This document shows, piece by piece, positions 56,880 to 64,000 of a stretch of DNA of 64,000 nucleotides. Where the stretch lies: assembly GCF_963682185.1 (NCBI RefSeq), contig NZ_OY821667.1, positions 248,001-312,000 on the forward strand, in the 5' to 3' direction. This stretch comes from an uncultured Cohaesibacter sp. (GTDB lineage: Bacteria > Pseudomonadota > Alphaproteobacteria > Rhizobiales > Cohaesibacteraceae). The notes below the pieces were generated by a model. That model saw nothing but the letters and a program-made list of their open reading frames with translations. It made no database searches and was not told the origin of the DNA. Position 1 is the stretch's first letter; every line of letters starts with the position of its first letter. Made by a program: the position numbers and the translations under genes.

Positions 56880-57671
56880 ATGCGCATCGCCACCTGGAAC
56901 ATCAACGGCATCAAGGCTCGTCATCCCAACCTGCTAAGGTGGCTGGAAGAAGAAGAGCCGGACATTGCCTGCCTGCAGGAAATCAAGTCCGTCGATGAAG
57001 CCTTTCCGCGCGCGGACATCGAAGCGCTGGGCTATAACGTGGAAACCCAAGGCCAGAAAAGCTTCAATGGTGTGGCGCTTCTATCCCGTATGCCCTTTGA
57101 AGAGGTCAATCGCGGCCTGCCCGGCGACGATGAAGACGAGCAGGCCCGTTTTATCGAGGGCATTTTCTCAACCGACAAGGGGCCACTGCGCGTCGTGAGC
57201 CTCTATCTGCCGAACGGCAATCCGGTTGAGACAGAGAAATATCCCTACAAGCTGAACTGGATGCGCAGGCTCATCGCCTGGTCAAAAGAACGCCTCACAC
57301 TTGAGGAAGCTTTTGTTCTTTCTGGCGACTATAATGTCATCCCGACGGCAGATGATGTGCATGATCATGATGCCTGGTGGGGCGACGCCCTATATCGCAC
57401 CGAAACGCTTGAGCTGTTCAGGGAGTTAAAAGCCCTCGGCCTTACCGAAGCCTTCCGCGCCTGTAATGGCACGCCACACCAATATTCCTTCTGGGATTAT
57501 CAGGCAGGCGCCTGGCCGCGCAATCATGGCATTCGCATCGACCATCATCTGCTCTCGCCAGAGGCGGCAGACATGCTCAAGGCGTGCGAAATCCAGAAAG
57601 ATACCCGAGATTGGGAAAAACCATCGGATCATGTGCCGGTCATGATGACGCTGAATTGTTCCCAGTCATAG
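56880..57671 (+). CDS. xth: exodeoxyribonuclease III
   Basis: A 263-residue AP endonuclease/3'-5' exonuclease for base-excision repair. Family motifs are MRIATWNINGIKARHPNL, CLQEIKSVDE, LSGDYNVIP, FWDYQAGAW, GIRIDHHLLS and the final PSDHVPVM. An AAGAGG precedes the ATG. It follows erpA by about 70 bases and converges with exoR, as in rhizobia. Confidence 0.96.
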   Translation: MRIATWNINGIKARHPNLLRWLEEEEPDIACLQEIKSVDEAFPRADIEALGYNVETQGQKSFNGVALLSRMPFEEVNRGLPGDDEDEQARFIEGIFSTDKGPLRVVSLYLPNGNPVETEKYPYKLNWMRRLIAWSKERLTLEEAFVLSGDYNVIPTADDVHDHDAWWGDALYRTETLELFRELKALGLTEAFRACNGTPHQYSFWDYQAGAWPRNHGIRIDHHLLSPEAADMLKACEIQKDTRDWEKPSDHVPVMMTLNCSQS

Positions 57672-57695
57672 GCGTTGCAAAAGAAGAAAGACCAA

Positions 57696-57722
57696 AGCGG
57701 CGGACAATCAGTTTCCGCCGCT
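57696..57722. terminator. hairpin between convergent xth and exoR
   Basis: AGCGGCGGA and TCCGCCGCT are 9-base perfect arms with a 9-base loop. The right arm lies inside the last codons of exoR. It can terminate transcription from both sides. Confidence 0.65.
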
Positions 57723-58523
57723 ATCCAGCCATTCATTGGCCAAAGACACGGCCTTTTTCCGCGTTGAATCATCAGCCAGTGCAAAAGCGGCTTCCTGACG
57801 ATCCAGCACTTCCGGGTTCGTTGAATCCAGTATCCGAGCAATCGTCAGCCACTTGAGCCCGTTTACCGGCTGCTGCGGCAGAATGCTGCCATCAAGAAGT
57901 TGCTCACCCAATTCAAGTTGAGCCTCAATATGTCCCTTGCGGGCAGCCTTGCTCAGCCAGCGTGCAGCCATTTTGGGCTCGATCTTACCGTCAGACTTAT
58001 CCAGATAAGACATCGCCAGATGATATTGCGCATCCGGATCGCGGAAATAGGACGCTGCATATTGCAGAAAATCACGCGCCTTTCCCGGATTGGGTGCCAG
58101 TTTGCCCTTGATGCCGGTGCGCACAAATGCACTCAGCTTCACAATGGCGTTTGAAACATAGCGCGCTTCAACAGAGCCCGGCTGCGCATCCCCGTAGCGC
58201 CGCACAATGCCATTGAACAGATCGAAGGCCTGACTGGGATCCTTGACGACCCCATCCCCTTCTTCATACATCCGCCCCAGCTTCCACTGTGACGCCATAT
58301 GGCCATTGTGCGCTGCATAGGTCAAAGCCTGCACAGCGGTGGACTTGTTGCCAAATTTGTAGGCTTGCGCGCCGAAGCGAAACGCTTCATCGGGACTGGC
58401 TTGCCCTTCTTCGATCGTTCGGGGATCGAAAGCATGGGCAGGCAAACTCCCCACGGCTCCAAACAAACCGATAAGGGTCAAAGTCTGCAATAGATTTACC
58501 GCAAAACTTGCTTGACGCTTCAT
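57708..58523 (-). CDS. exoR: ExoR, periplasmic Sel1-repeat regulator
   Basis: A 271-residue protein. A signal peptide ends at SLPAHA (cleavage before FDP). Sel1-like repeats follow: HMASQWKLGRMYEEGDGVVK, DPDAQYHLAMSYLDKSDGKI and AARWLSKAARKGHIEAQLEL. Length, order and the repeats match rhizobial ExoR, which binds and inhibits the sensor ExoS/ChvG and thereby controls succinoglycan, motility and acid response. The convergent xth neighbour agrees with rhizobial synteny. Confidence 0.92.
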   Translation of the reverse strand: MKRQASFAVNLLQTLTLIGLFGAVGSLPAHAFDPRTIEEGQASPDEAFRFGAQAYKFGNKSTAVQALTYAAHNGHMASQWKLGRMYEEGDGVVKDPSQAFDLFNGIVRRYGDAQPGSVEARYVSNAIVKLSAFVRTGIKGKLAPNPGKARDFLQYAASYFRDPDAQYHLAMSYLDKSDGKIEPKMAARWLSKAARKGHIEAQLELGEQLLDGSILPQQPVNGLKWLTIARILDSTNPEVLDRQEAAFALADDSTRKKAVSLANEWLDSGGN

Positions 58524-58985
58524 GACATACCACTTGCCTGCTCAGCACAAAGACCCTTAAGTCTCATCGCCTCACAGACCCAGTCTCCTGTTTACCCGGC
58601 CGCATCGCTCCCAATCGCCGAGCACTGTTTTAATATCGCTCTTCCCTGAGTGACTTGATTTAATGAGGTTTCTTGGAACCTATCAAAACCTCAAAAATGT
58701 CACTTCTGTGACGGGTTTTCATTAACTTTTATATCTGCCCCGTTCAAGTATCTCCAAGCTGACTCCATAATGTGGCTGAACACGGGCATAAGGCGTTAAG
58801 CGTTATGGTTAACGAAACCTTTTTCATGCTGACGTGTCTTTTCTGCAACGCCCTTGGTCCCGAATTCCTGCGCAATCCAGAGGAATAAGTAATTTTAACC
58901 ATGTTCCAATTTTCTACACAGTCGGCTCATTTGAGGTTAATCTAATTGGCATAGTTTGAAACAAAGCCAACCAAGGGAGGGAAGA
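58524..58985. other. intergenic region exoR-ppk2
   Basis: This 462-base divergent region carries the promoters of exoR (minus) and ppk2 (plus). It holds two small palindromes, GTCAC-TTCT-GTGAC at 58699-58712 and AGGTT-TCTTGG-AACCT at 58666-58681, with another AACCTC at 58687. No gene or tRNA is visible. The palindromes could be operators, but no protein is implied. Confidence 0.45.
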
Positions 58986-60029
58986 ATGCCTAAACCAGCC
59001 ATAAAAGCCAAGGATGCCTCTCTCGACGAGACAGACAACAAAACTGAAGATCTGGCAAAACTGGAAGAAGTGCTTGCACAAAGCCAGCCGGATGAACGTT
59101 TAGCCACAGCAGCATCAACAGCGCCATCATCCCCCGACTCCCCGCAACAAGAACAAAAGCCGCGCCCTTCCCTTTATGAAATGCGCCACGATCCGAGTGA
59201 AATTCGCCGTGTCTTCGAGCATGGCGTCTATCCCTACAAGACCAAGATGAAACGCCAGGCCTACGAAAAACAGAAGAGCCTCTTGCAAGTAGAGCTCCTC
59301 AAGGCACAGAAATGGGTCGAAGAATCCGGCGAAAAAATTGTTCTTCTTTTTGAAGGACGAGATGCCGCAGGCAAGGGCGGCACCATCAAGCGGTTCATGG
59401 AACATCTCAATCCACGCACAGTGAGCGTCGTGGCGCTCAACAAACCAACAGATAGAGAACGAACCCAATGGTATTTTCAGCGCTATGTGGAGCATCTGCC
59501 CGCTGCTGGCGAAATGGTCCTGTTTGACCGCTCTTGGTATAACCGCGCAGGCGTTGAGCGCGTCATGGGTTTCTGCTCACCGAGCGAATATCTCGAATTC
59601 ATGCGCCAGACGCCGGAATTCGAACGCATGATCCGCCGCTCGGGTATCCGTTTATTCAAATACTGGTTCTCGGTAACGCAGGACGAACAGCGCCGCAGAT
59701 TTGCATCACGAGAGACCGACCCGCTCAAACAGTGGAAGCTCTCACCGGTTGACAAAGCGTCTCTGGACAAATGGGATCAGTATACTGAAGCCAAGGAAGC
59801 CATGTTCTTCTATACCGATACGGCAGACGCTCCCTGGACAATCATCAAGTCCAATGACAAGAAACGCGCACGCCTCAACTGTATGCAGCATTTTCTGGCG
59901 TCTCTGCCCTACCCCAACAAGGATCGCCACATCGTCCACGGCCCTGACCCACTGATTGTGGGCAGCTCGGGGCAAGTGATCGGCAACGACGATCATATTC
60001 TGGGCAAAAGCCTCAGCCCCACAGACTGA
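58986..60029 (+). CDS. ppk2: polyphosphate kinase 2
   Basis: A 347-residue class I PPK2-type enzyme that transfers phosphate between polyphosphate and nucleotides. Walker A is FEGRDAAGKGGTIKRFMEHL. Walker B and lid are LFDRSWYNRAGVERVMGFC and RRFASRETDPLKQWKLS. The first about 70 residues are polar and disordered. The ATG at 58986 has a strong AGGGAGGGAAGA just upstream and is preferred over one 30 bases earlier. It ends at a clear terminator. Confidence 0.93.
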   Translation: MPKPAIKAKDASLDETDNKTEDLAKLEEVLAQSQPDERLATAASTAPSSPDSPQQEQKPRPSLYEMRHDPSEIRRVFEHGVYPYKTKMKRQAYEKQKSLLQVELLKAQKWVEESGEKIVLLFEGRDAAGKGGTIKRFMEHLNPRTVSVVALNKPTDRERTQWYFQRYVEHLPAAGEMVLFDRSWYNRAGVERVMGFCSPSEYLEFMRQTPEFERMIRRSGIRLFKYWFSVTQDEQRRRFASRETDPLKQWKLSPVDKASLDKWDQYTEAKEAMFFYTDTADAPWTIIKSNDKKRARLNCMQHFLASLPYPNKDRHIVHGPDPLIVGSSGQVIGNDDHILGKSLSPTD

Positions 60030-60077
60030 GTTCTGCTGGCACTCACATGCCAAGCTGATGGCTGACACCGAACACAC

Positions 60078-60104
60078 AAAGGGCCGCATCATGCGGCCTT
60101 TTTC
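60078..60104. terminator. terminator between ppk2 and coq10
   Basis: GGCCGCA and TGCGGCC arms with a three-base loop (60082-60098) are followed by TTTTT on the plus strand. It ends ppk2. The opposite strand has CTTTG and may also serve the convergent coq10. Confidence 0.8.
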
Positions 60105-60120
60105 ATATTCACCCGATACT

Positions 60121-60582
60121 CTAGGCAGCTGATCCGTAGATTAGATCGGCGCGCTGCTCAAAGGCGGACGTGAATTTCTTGAATGCCTTGTCAAACATCG
60201 TTCCCATCAAACCAGAGAGCATCCGGCTGCGGAATTCATAATCGATGTAAAACACCACATGACAGGCCCCGGGCTCTCCTTCGATGGGCTCGAAGGTCCA
60301 ACGGTTTTCCATATGCTTGAAAGGCCCGTCCAGATATTCGGCAACAATCTGGTTCTGATCCGGCAGAAGTGTCACCTTTGAGGTAAAACTCTCGCTGATC
60401 ATCTTGTAGGCCACAACCATGTCCGCTACAAGAATCGCTCCTTGGGGCGTTTCCTTGCGACCCCGAATATGGAGCGATTTGCAAAGCGGCACAAACTCGG
60501 GATAACGCTCGACATCGGCCACCAGCTTGAACATCGCTTCGGCAGAATGCTTCACTTTATGACGGGTCTGGAATTTAGGCAT
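60121..60582 (-). CDS. coq10: Coq10/RatA-type START-domain protein (ubiquinone-binding)
   Basis: A 153-residue SRPBCC-fold protein. The N-terminus is PKFQTRHKVKHSAEAMFKLV and family motifs are YPEFVPLCKS and DGPFKHMENRWTF. Members bind ubiquinone and support respiratory electron flow. The ATG at 60582 is preferred over a TTG 18 bases upstream. It follows lipA by 18 bases, the usual lipA-coq10 pair. Confidence 0.9.
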   Translation of the reverse strand: MPKFQTRHKVKHSAEAMFKLVADVERYPEFVPLCKSLHIRGRKETPQGAILVADMVVAYKMISESFTSKVTLLPDQNQIVAEYLDGPFKHMENRWTFEPIEGEPGACHVVFYIDYEFRSRMLSGLMGTMFDKAFKKFTSAFEQRADLIYGSAA

Positions 60583-60600
60583 ATGGGCAAGGATCTCCAA

Positions 60601-61584
60601 TCACTGACCAAGCTTGGTGCGACGAGCAGCTTTCAGCTTTTCGAAATCTTCCCCCGCATGATGGGAAGACCGCGTGAGTGGATTGGCCGAAACCATCAGG
60701 AAGCCTTTAGTGTAGGCAATGGTCTCATAACCCTTGAATTCCTGCGGCGTGACGAATTTGATCACCGGATGATGCTTCTTGCTCGGCTGCAAATACTGCC
60801 CGATGGTCAGGAAGTCCACATCAGCAACGCGCAGGTCATCCATCAACTGGAGCACTTCGTTACGCTCTTCGCCCAGGCCAACCATAATGCCCGATTTGGT
60901 AAACATGGTCGGGTCCAGTTCCTTAACACGCTGAAGCAGGCGAATGGAATGGAAGTAGCGTGCACCCGGACGCACCTTGAGATAATTGGATGGAACCGTT
61001 TCCAGATTGTGGTTGAACACATCAGGCTTCGCCGCCACAACGGTTTCCAGCGCACCTTCCTTACGCAGGAAGTCGGGCGTCAGAACCTCGATGGTCGTTT
61101 CCGGTGAAGCATCGCGGATAGCGAGGATCACGTCAGCAAAATGCTGTGCGCCCCCATCTTCCAGATCGTCACGGTCAACAGAGGTGATCACCACATGCTT
61201 GAGGCCCATCTGAGCCACCGCACGACCGGTATTTTCCGGCTCGTTGGGATCAAGAGCATTGGGCATGCCGGTAGAAACATTGCAGAACGCGCAGGCACGG
61301 GTGCAAATTTCACCCATGATCATAAAGCTGGCATGTTTGTGCGACCAGCATTCCCCCATATTGGGACAACCGGCTTCTTCGCAGACCGTTACAAGCTTGT
61401 TGCCGCGAACAATGTCGAGGGTTTCCTTGTAGGCCTTGGAGCCAGGAGCCTTGACGCGGATCCAGTCCGGCTTTCTCTGGATCGGATTATCAGGCCGATG
61501 GGCCTTTTCGGGATGGCGGGGTCTGACAGCCACCTTGCTCACTGTGTCTGCCTTGTTTGAAACGGTATCAATGATCGTAACCAT
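60601..61584 (-). CDS. lipA: lipoyl synthase
   Basis: A 327-residue radical SAM enzyme that inserts two sulfurs into protein-bound octanoate. The auxiliary cluster cysteines are in [13 protein letters not shown], the radical SAM cluster is [13 protein letters not shown], and the C-terminal SSHHAGEDF region is conserved. It supplies lipoate for the pyruvate dehydrogenase and other complexes. The neighbouring lpd and E2 genes belong to the same pathway. Confidence 0.97.
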   Translation of the reverse strand: MVTIIDTVSNKADTVSKVAVRPRHPEKAHRPDNPIQRKPDWIRVKAPGSKAYKETLDIVRGNKLVTVCEEAGCPNMGECWSHKHASFMIMGEICTRACAFCNVSTGMPNALDPNEPENTGRAVAQMGLKHVVITSVDRDDLEDGGAQHFADVILAIRDASPETTIEVLTPDFLRKEGALETVVAAKPDVFNHNLETVPSNYLKVRPGARYFHSIRLLQRVKELDPTMFTKSGIMVGLGEERNEVLQLMDDLRVADVDFLTIGQYLQPSKKHHPVIKFVTPQEFKGYETIAYTKGFLMVSANPLTRSSHHAGEDFEKLKAARRTKLGQ

Positions 61585-61656
61585 TCAGGTTCCTCGTCAT
61601 CCCTATAAAGTCTGGTTGATCAGCAATATCCAACCTTTAGAAGGCGGTCAAGCCGA

Positions 61657-61899
61657 TCAGGATCGAACTTTCTGATAGACAAACAGCACCAGAATTGCGC
61701 CGAGTGTCGCAATGATCGTGGTATCCAGAAACGCGTTATTGACGAAATGGATACCAAACTTTCCAGCAATAAAACCGCCGACAAATGCCCCGATCAGCCC
61801 CACAACAAGGTTTGTGAGCAAGCCATGATTGGAATCTGTCACTTTTTCAGCAATGAATCCGGCGATAATGCCGACAATAATCCAACCGATAAAACCCAT
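61657..61899 (-). CDS. GlsB/YeaQ/YmgE family small membrane protein
   Basis: An 80-residue membrane protein with three short hydrophobic segments. The family pattern is GFIGWIIVGIIAGFIAEKVT followed by LTNLVVGLIGAFVGGFIAGK. The family (also called transglycosylase-associated) has been linked to general stress in several bacteria, but no reaction is established. It lies between lpd and lipA on the same strand. Confidence 0.9.
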   Translation of the reverse strand: MGFIGWIIVGIIAGFIAEKVTDSNHGLLTNLVVGLIGAFVGGFIAGKFGIHFVNNAFLDTTIIATLGAILVLFVYQKVRS

Positions 61900-61990
61900 G
61901 TTCCTACCTCTTGATTAAAATATGCAAGCGGACCCCATATCCGTCCTCTTACATACATAGCATCTGTGAGAGGGCAATCAAGTTCCCTAA

Positions 61991-62020
61991 GCGGGGCAGA
62001 CGATGATACGCCTGCCCCGC
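61991..62020. terminator. GC-rich hairpin after lpd
   Basis: GCGGGGCAG and CTGCCCCGC are 9-base perfect arms around a 12-base loop, 55 bases after the lpd stop. No T-run follows on the minus strand, so it may be a factor-dependent terminator or an mRNA 3' stabiliser. Confidence 0.5.
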
Positions 62021-62074
62021 AACGCTCACCACGTAGCTTCAAATTGGAGGATCATTGGCCTATACGACCCATAA

Positions 62075-63469
62075 TCACGTCTGGATCACACGACCATAAG
62101 CGTCGCGAACCGATTCCGGCATCATTTCCGAAAGGGTCGGATGCGGGAAGATGGTTTCCATCAGCTCTTCTTCAGTGGTCTCAAGCCCCATGGCAACACA
62201 GAAGCCCTGAATAAGCTCGGTCACTTCAGCACCAATCATGTGGGCACCGAGCAACTGGCCGGTCTTCTTGTCAAAGATGGTCTTGATCATGCCTTCCGGC
62301 TCACCAAGCGCAATGGCCTTGCCGTTGGCGATGAATGGGAAGCGACCAACGCGAACGTCGAGCCCTTTTTCCTTGCAGGCCTGTTCGGTGAGACCAACAG
62401 AGGAAACCTGCGGATGGCAATAGGTGCAACCCGGGATCGTGCTCTTGTTCATTGGATGAGGCTTGAGGCCTGCGATTTTCTCAACGCAAATGGTGCCTTC
62501 ATGCTCGGCTTTGTGGGCCAGCATCGGAGGACCAGCAACGTCGCCAATCGCATAGACACCTTCAACATTGGTGCGACCATATGCGTCAATCACGATGCAG
62601 CCACGATCGGTTTTGATGCCAAGCTTTTCAAGGCCGAGATTCTCGATATTGCCCTGAACGCCGACAGCAGAAATGATACGGTCAGCCTTGATGACTTCGG
62701 TCTTGCCACCTTTCTTCTCGATGGTAGCCTCGACATTATTGCCGCCCTTCTTGACGCCCGTCACCTTGGCTTCGGTCAGGATCTTGATACCCTGCTTTTC
62801 AAGGGACTTGCGCGCCATACCGGAGATTTCATCATCTTCGACCGGCAGGATCTTCGGCATCATTTCAACGACCGTTACATCAGCACCCATGGTGTTGAAG
62901 AAGCTGGCAAATTCGATACCAATCGCGCCGGAGCCAACAACCAGCAGGCTTTTCGGCATGATGTCCGGCTTGAGAGCGTTGAAATAGGTCCAGATCAGTT
63001 TCTGGTCCGGCTCTAGACCCGGCAGAACGCGCGGACGAGCACCGGTCGCCAGAATGATGTGCTTGGCTTTGTAGGTACCAGCATCGTCACCGGAAACAGT
63101 GAGCGAGCCTTTGCCTTCAAGAACAGCTTCACCCTTGATCACGGTGACCTTGTTCTTCTTCATCAGGAAGCCAACGCCTGTGTTCAGCTGCTTGGAAACG
63201 CCACGGGAGCGCTCGACAACCTTCTGCAGGTCAAAGCTTACGCCTTCAGCAGAAAGGCCATAATCCTTGGCATTCTGCATGAAGTGATAGATTTCTGCGG
63301 AACGAAGCAGAGCCTTGGTCGGGATGCAGCCCCAGTTAAGGCAGATGCCACCCAGTTCGTTCTTTTCAACGATTGCCGTTTTGAGACCAAGCTGCGCCGA
63401 GCGAATGGCAGTCACATAACCACCGGGTCCAGAACCGACTATAATTACGTCAAATTCAGTCTGTGCCAT
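62075..63469 (-). CDS. lpdA: dihydrolipoyl dehydrogenase (E3)
   Basis: A 464-residue FAD disulfide oxidoreductase that reoxidises dihydrolipoamide in 2-oxo acid dehydrogenase complexes. FAD motif is VIVGSGPGGYVTAIRSA, redox-active disulfide GGICLNWGCIPTKALLRS, NAD motif VVGSGAIGIEFASFF and the C-terminal active base in HPHPTLSE (His in the HPHPT pattern). There is no fused lipoyl domain. It follows the E2 gene by about 150 bases on the same strand. Confidence 0.97.
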   Translation of the reverse strand: MAQTEFDVIIVGSGPGGYVTAIRSAQLGLKTAIVEKNELGGICLNWGCIPTKALLRSAEIYHFMQNAKDYGLSAEGVSFDLQKVVERSRGVSKQLNTGVGFLMKKNKVTVIKGEAVLEGKGSLTVSGDDAGTYKAKHIILATGARPRVLPGLEPDQKLIWTYFNALKPDIMPKSLLVVGSGAIGIEFASFFNTMGADVTVVEMMPKILPVEDDEISGMARKSLEKQGIKILTEAKVTGVKKGGNNVEATIEKKGGKTEVIKADRIISAVGVQGNIENLGLEKLGIKTDRGCIVIDAYGRTNVEGVYAIGDVAGPPMLAHKAEHEGTICVEKIAGLKPHPMNKSTIPGCTYCHPQVSSVGLTEQACKEKGLDVRVGRFPFIANGKAIALGEPEGMIKTIFDKKTGQLLGAHMIGAEVTELIQGFCVAMGLETTEEELMETIFPHPTLSEMMPESVRDAYGRVIQT

Positions 63470-63618
63470 TTTGAAAATTCCTCTAAATCACCTCAGACCC
63501 CTCACCGAACTTGCAGGGCATCCCTCTCTTCCTTGAAAAAAGAAAAGCCGGAAAAACCGATTGTCCGGGAGCCGATCGCGCCATCGGCGCGACCGGAAAA
63601 GTCAGGAGGCCGTCGGGA

Positions 63619-64000
63619 TTAGACCAACATGCTCATCGGGTTTTCGATGTAACCCTTGAATGCTTTGAGCAGCTCAGCGCCCAGAGCACCATCCACGGTG
63701 CGGTGGTCGGTAGACAGGGTAACGGTCATCACGGTCGCAACCTTGATTTCGTCACCATCAATCACCGGACGTTTCTCACCAGCACCCACGGCCAGAATGG
63801 TCGAATGCGGTGGGTTCACCACGGCAGAGAAGCTCTTGACGCCCATCATGCCCATGTTGGACACAGCGGTTGTACCACCCTGATATTCTTCAGGTTTAAG
63901 CTTGCGTTCCTTAGCGCGCTTGCCCATGTCTTTCATCTCGTTGGAGATGGTGGACAGGGCTTTTTCCTCAGCCTTACGAATGATCGGAGTGATCAGACCA
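63619..64000 (-). CDS. pdhC: dihydrolipoamide acetyltransferase, pyruvate dehydrogenase E2 (3' part)
   Basis: The C-terminal catalytic end of an E2 acyltransferase. The frame runs off the window edge at 64000, so the lipoyl and E1/E3-binding domains lie outside. The catalytic motif LSTDHRTVDGALGAELLKAF is present, with the preceding EYQGGTTAVSNMGMMGVKSF and AVVNPPHSTILAVGAGEKR. It transfers acetyl groups to CoA in the pyruvate dehydrogenase complex. Type (PDH rather than other 2-oxo acid complexes) is judged from this C-terminus and the adjacent lpd. Confidence 0.92.
   Translation of the reverse strand, partial: GLITPIIRKAEEKALSTISNEMKDMGKRAKERKLKPEEYQGGTTAVSNMGMMGVKSFSAVVNPPHSTILAVGAGEKRPVIDGDEIKVATVMTVTLSTDHRTVDGALGAELLKAFKGYIENPMSMLV

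Noticed and set aside
61610-61625. GGTTGATCAGC upstream of lipA as a regulatory copy
   Set aside because: One mismatch in the core and no symmetric left half, so too weak.
1-64000. CRISPR arrays, tRNA and rRNA genes
   Set aside because: No regularly spaced repeats, and no T-arm-like GGTTCRANTCC with a cloverleaf partner were found by eye in the intergenic regions.

Overview
The window looks like a chromosomal segment of an alphaproteobacterium of the order Hyphomicrobiales (Rhizobiales). The basis is gene content and order: dusB-ntrB-ntrC-ntrY-ntrX-trkA-trkH-hfq-hflX, fused ispDF, dgt-argS-SPOR-scpA-scpB-tatABC-serS-surE-nlpD, erpA-xth-exoR, lpd-lipA-coq10 next to the pyruvate dehydrogenase E2 gene, and a giant NdvB/ChvB-type cyclic beta-1,2-glucan synthase. 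A marine genus such as Cohaesibacter is a guess only. No rRNA, tRNA, CRISPR array or intact insertion sequence was seen.

Layout. 1-3600 is accessory: a LysR regulator divergent from a QorB-like oxidoreductase, then decayed mobile DNA with an IS91-associated tyrosine recombinase that loses its catalytic C-terminus and the C-terminal end of a RES-domain toxin. 3631-21782 is the most distinctive part. It holds a transglutaminase-like protein, the 2835-residue cyclic glucan synthase, a Crp/Fnr regulator, a run of small uncharacterised proteins, a second transglutaminase-like protein, HflK-HflC and an SLC13-type permease with RCK_C domains. Three near-identical Crp/Fnr-like palindromes (shared core CTTGATCAG) lie in front of ndvB, between the regulator gene and the first small gene, and in front of a small membrane-protein gene, so part of this block may be one regulon. 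21783-22879 is non-coding with the tail of an IS3-family transposase.

22880-40621 is core: an MnmC2-like FAD oxidoreductase divergent from mnmD, mazG, then a long minus-strand series dusB-ntrBC-ntrYX (nitrogen and redox control), trkA-trkH (potassium), hfq-hflX, with ispDF and a CinA/PncC protein on the plus strand. 40717-56255 is a long minus-strand series for cell division, envelope and chromosome biology: dgt, argS, SPOR protein, scpA, scpB, an orphan ABC ATPase, tatABC, serS, surE and an NlpD-like lipoprotein with a degenerate LytM domain. Compared with the order I remember from relatives, pcm (after surE) and nagZ (before scpA) are missing and the ABC ATPase is extra.

56478-64000 holds erpA, xth, exoR (periplasmic inhibitor of the ExoS/ChvG-ChvI system), a polyphosphate kinase 2, coq10, lipA, a GlsB-type small membrane protein, lpd, and the 3' part of the pyruvate dehydrogenase E2 gene, cut by the window edge. 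The lipoate synthase next to two lipoate-dependent complex subunits is a functional grouping.

All calls rest on reading the sequence and on remembered family features. No database search was run.
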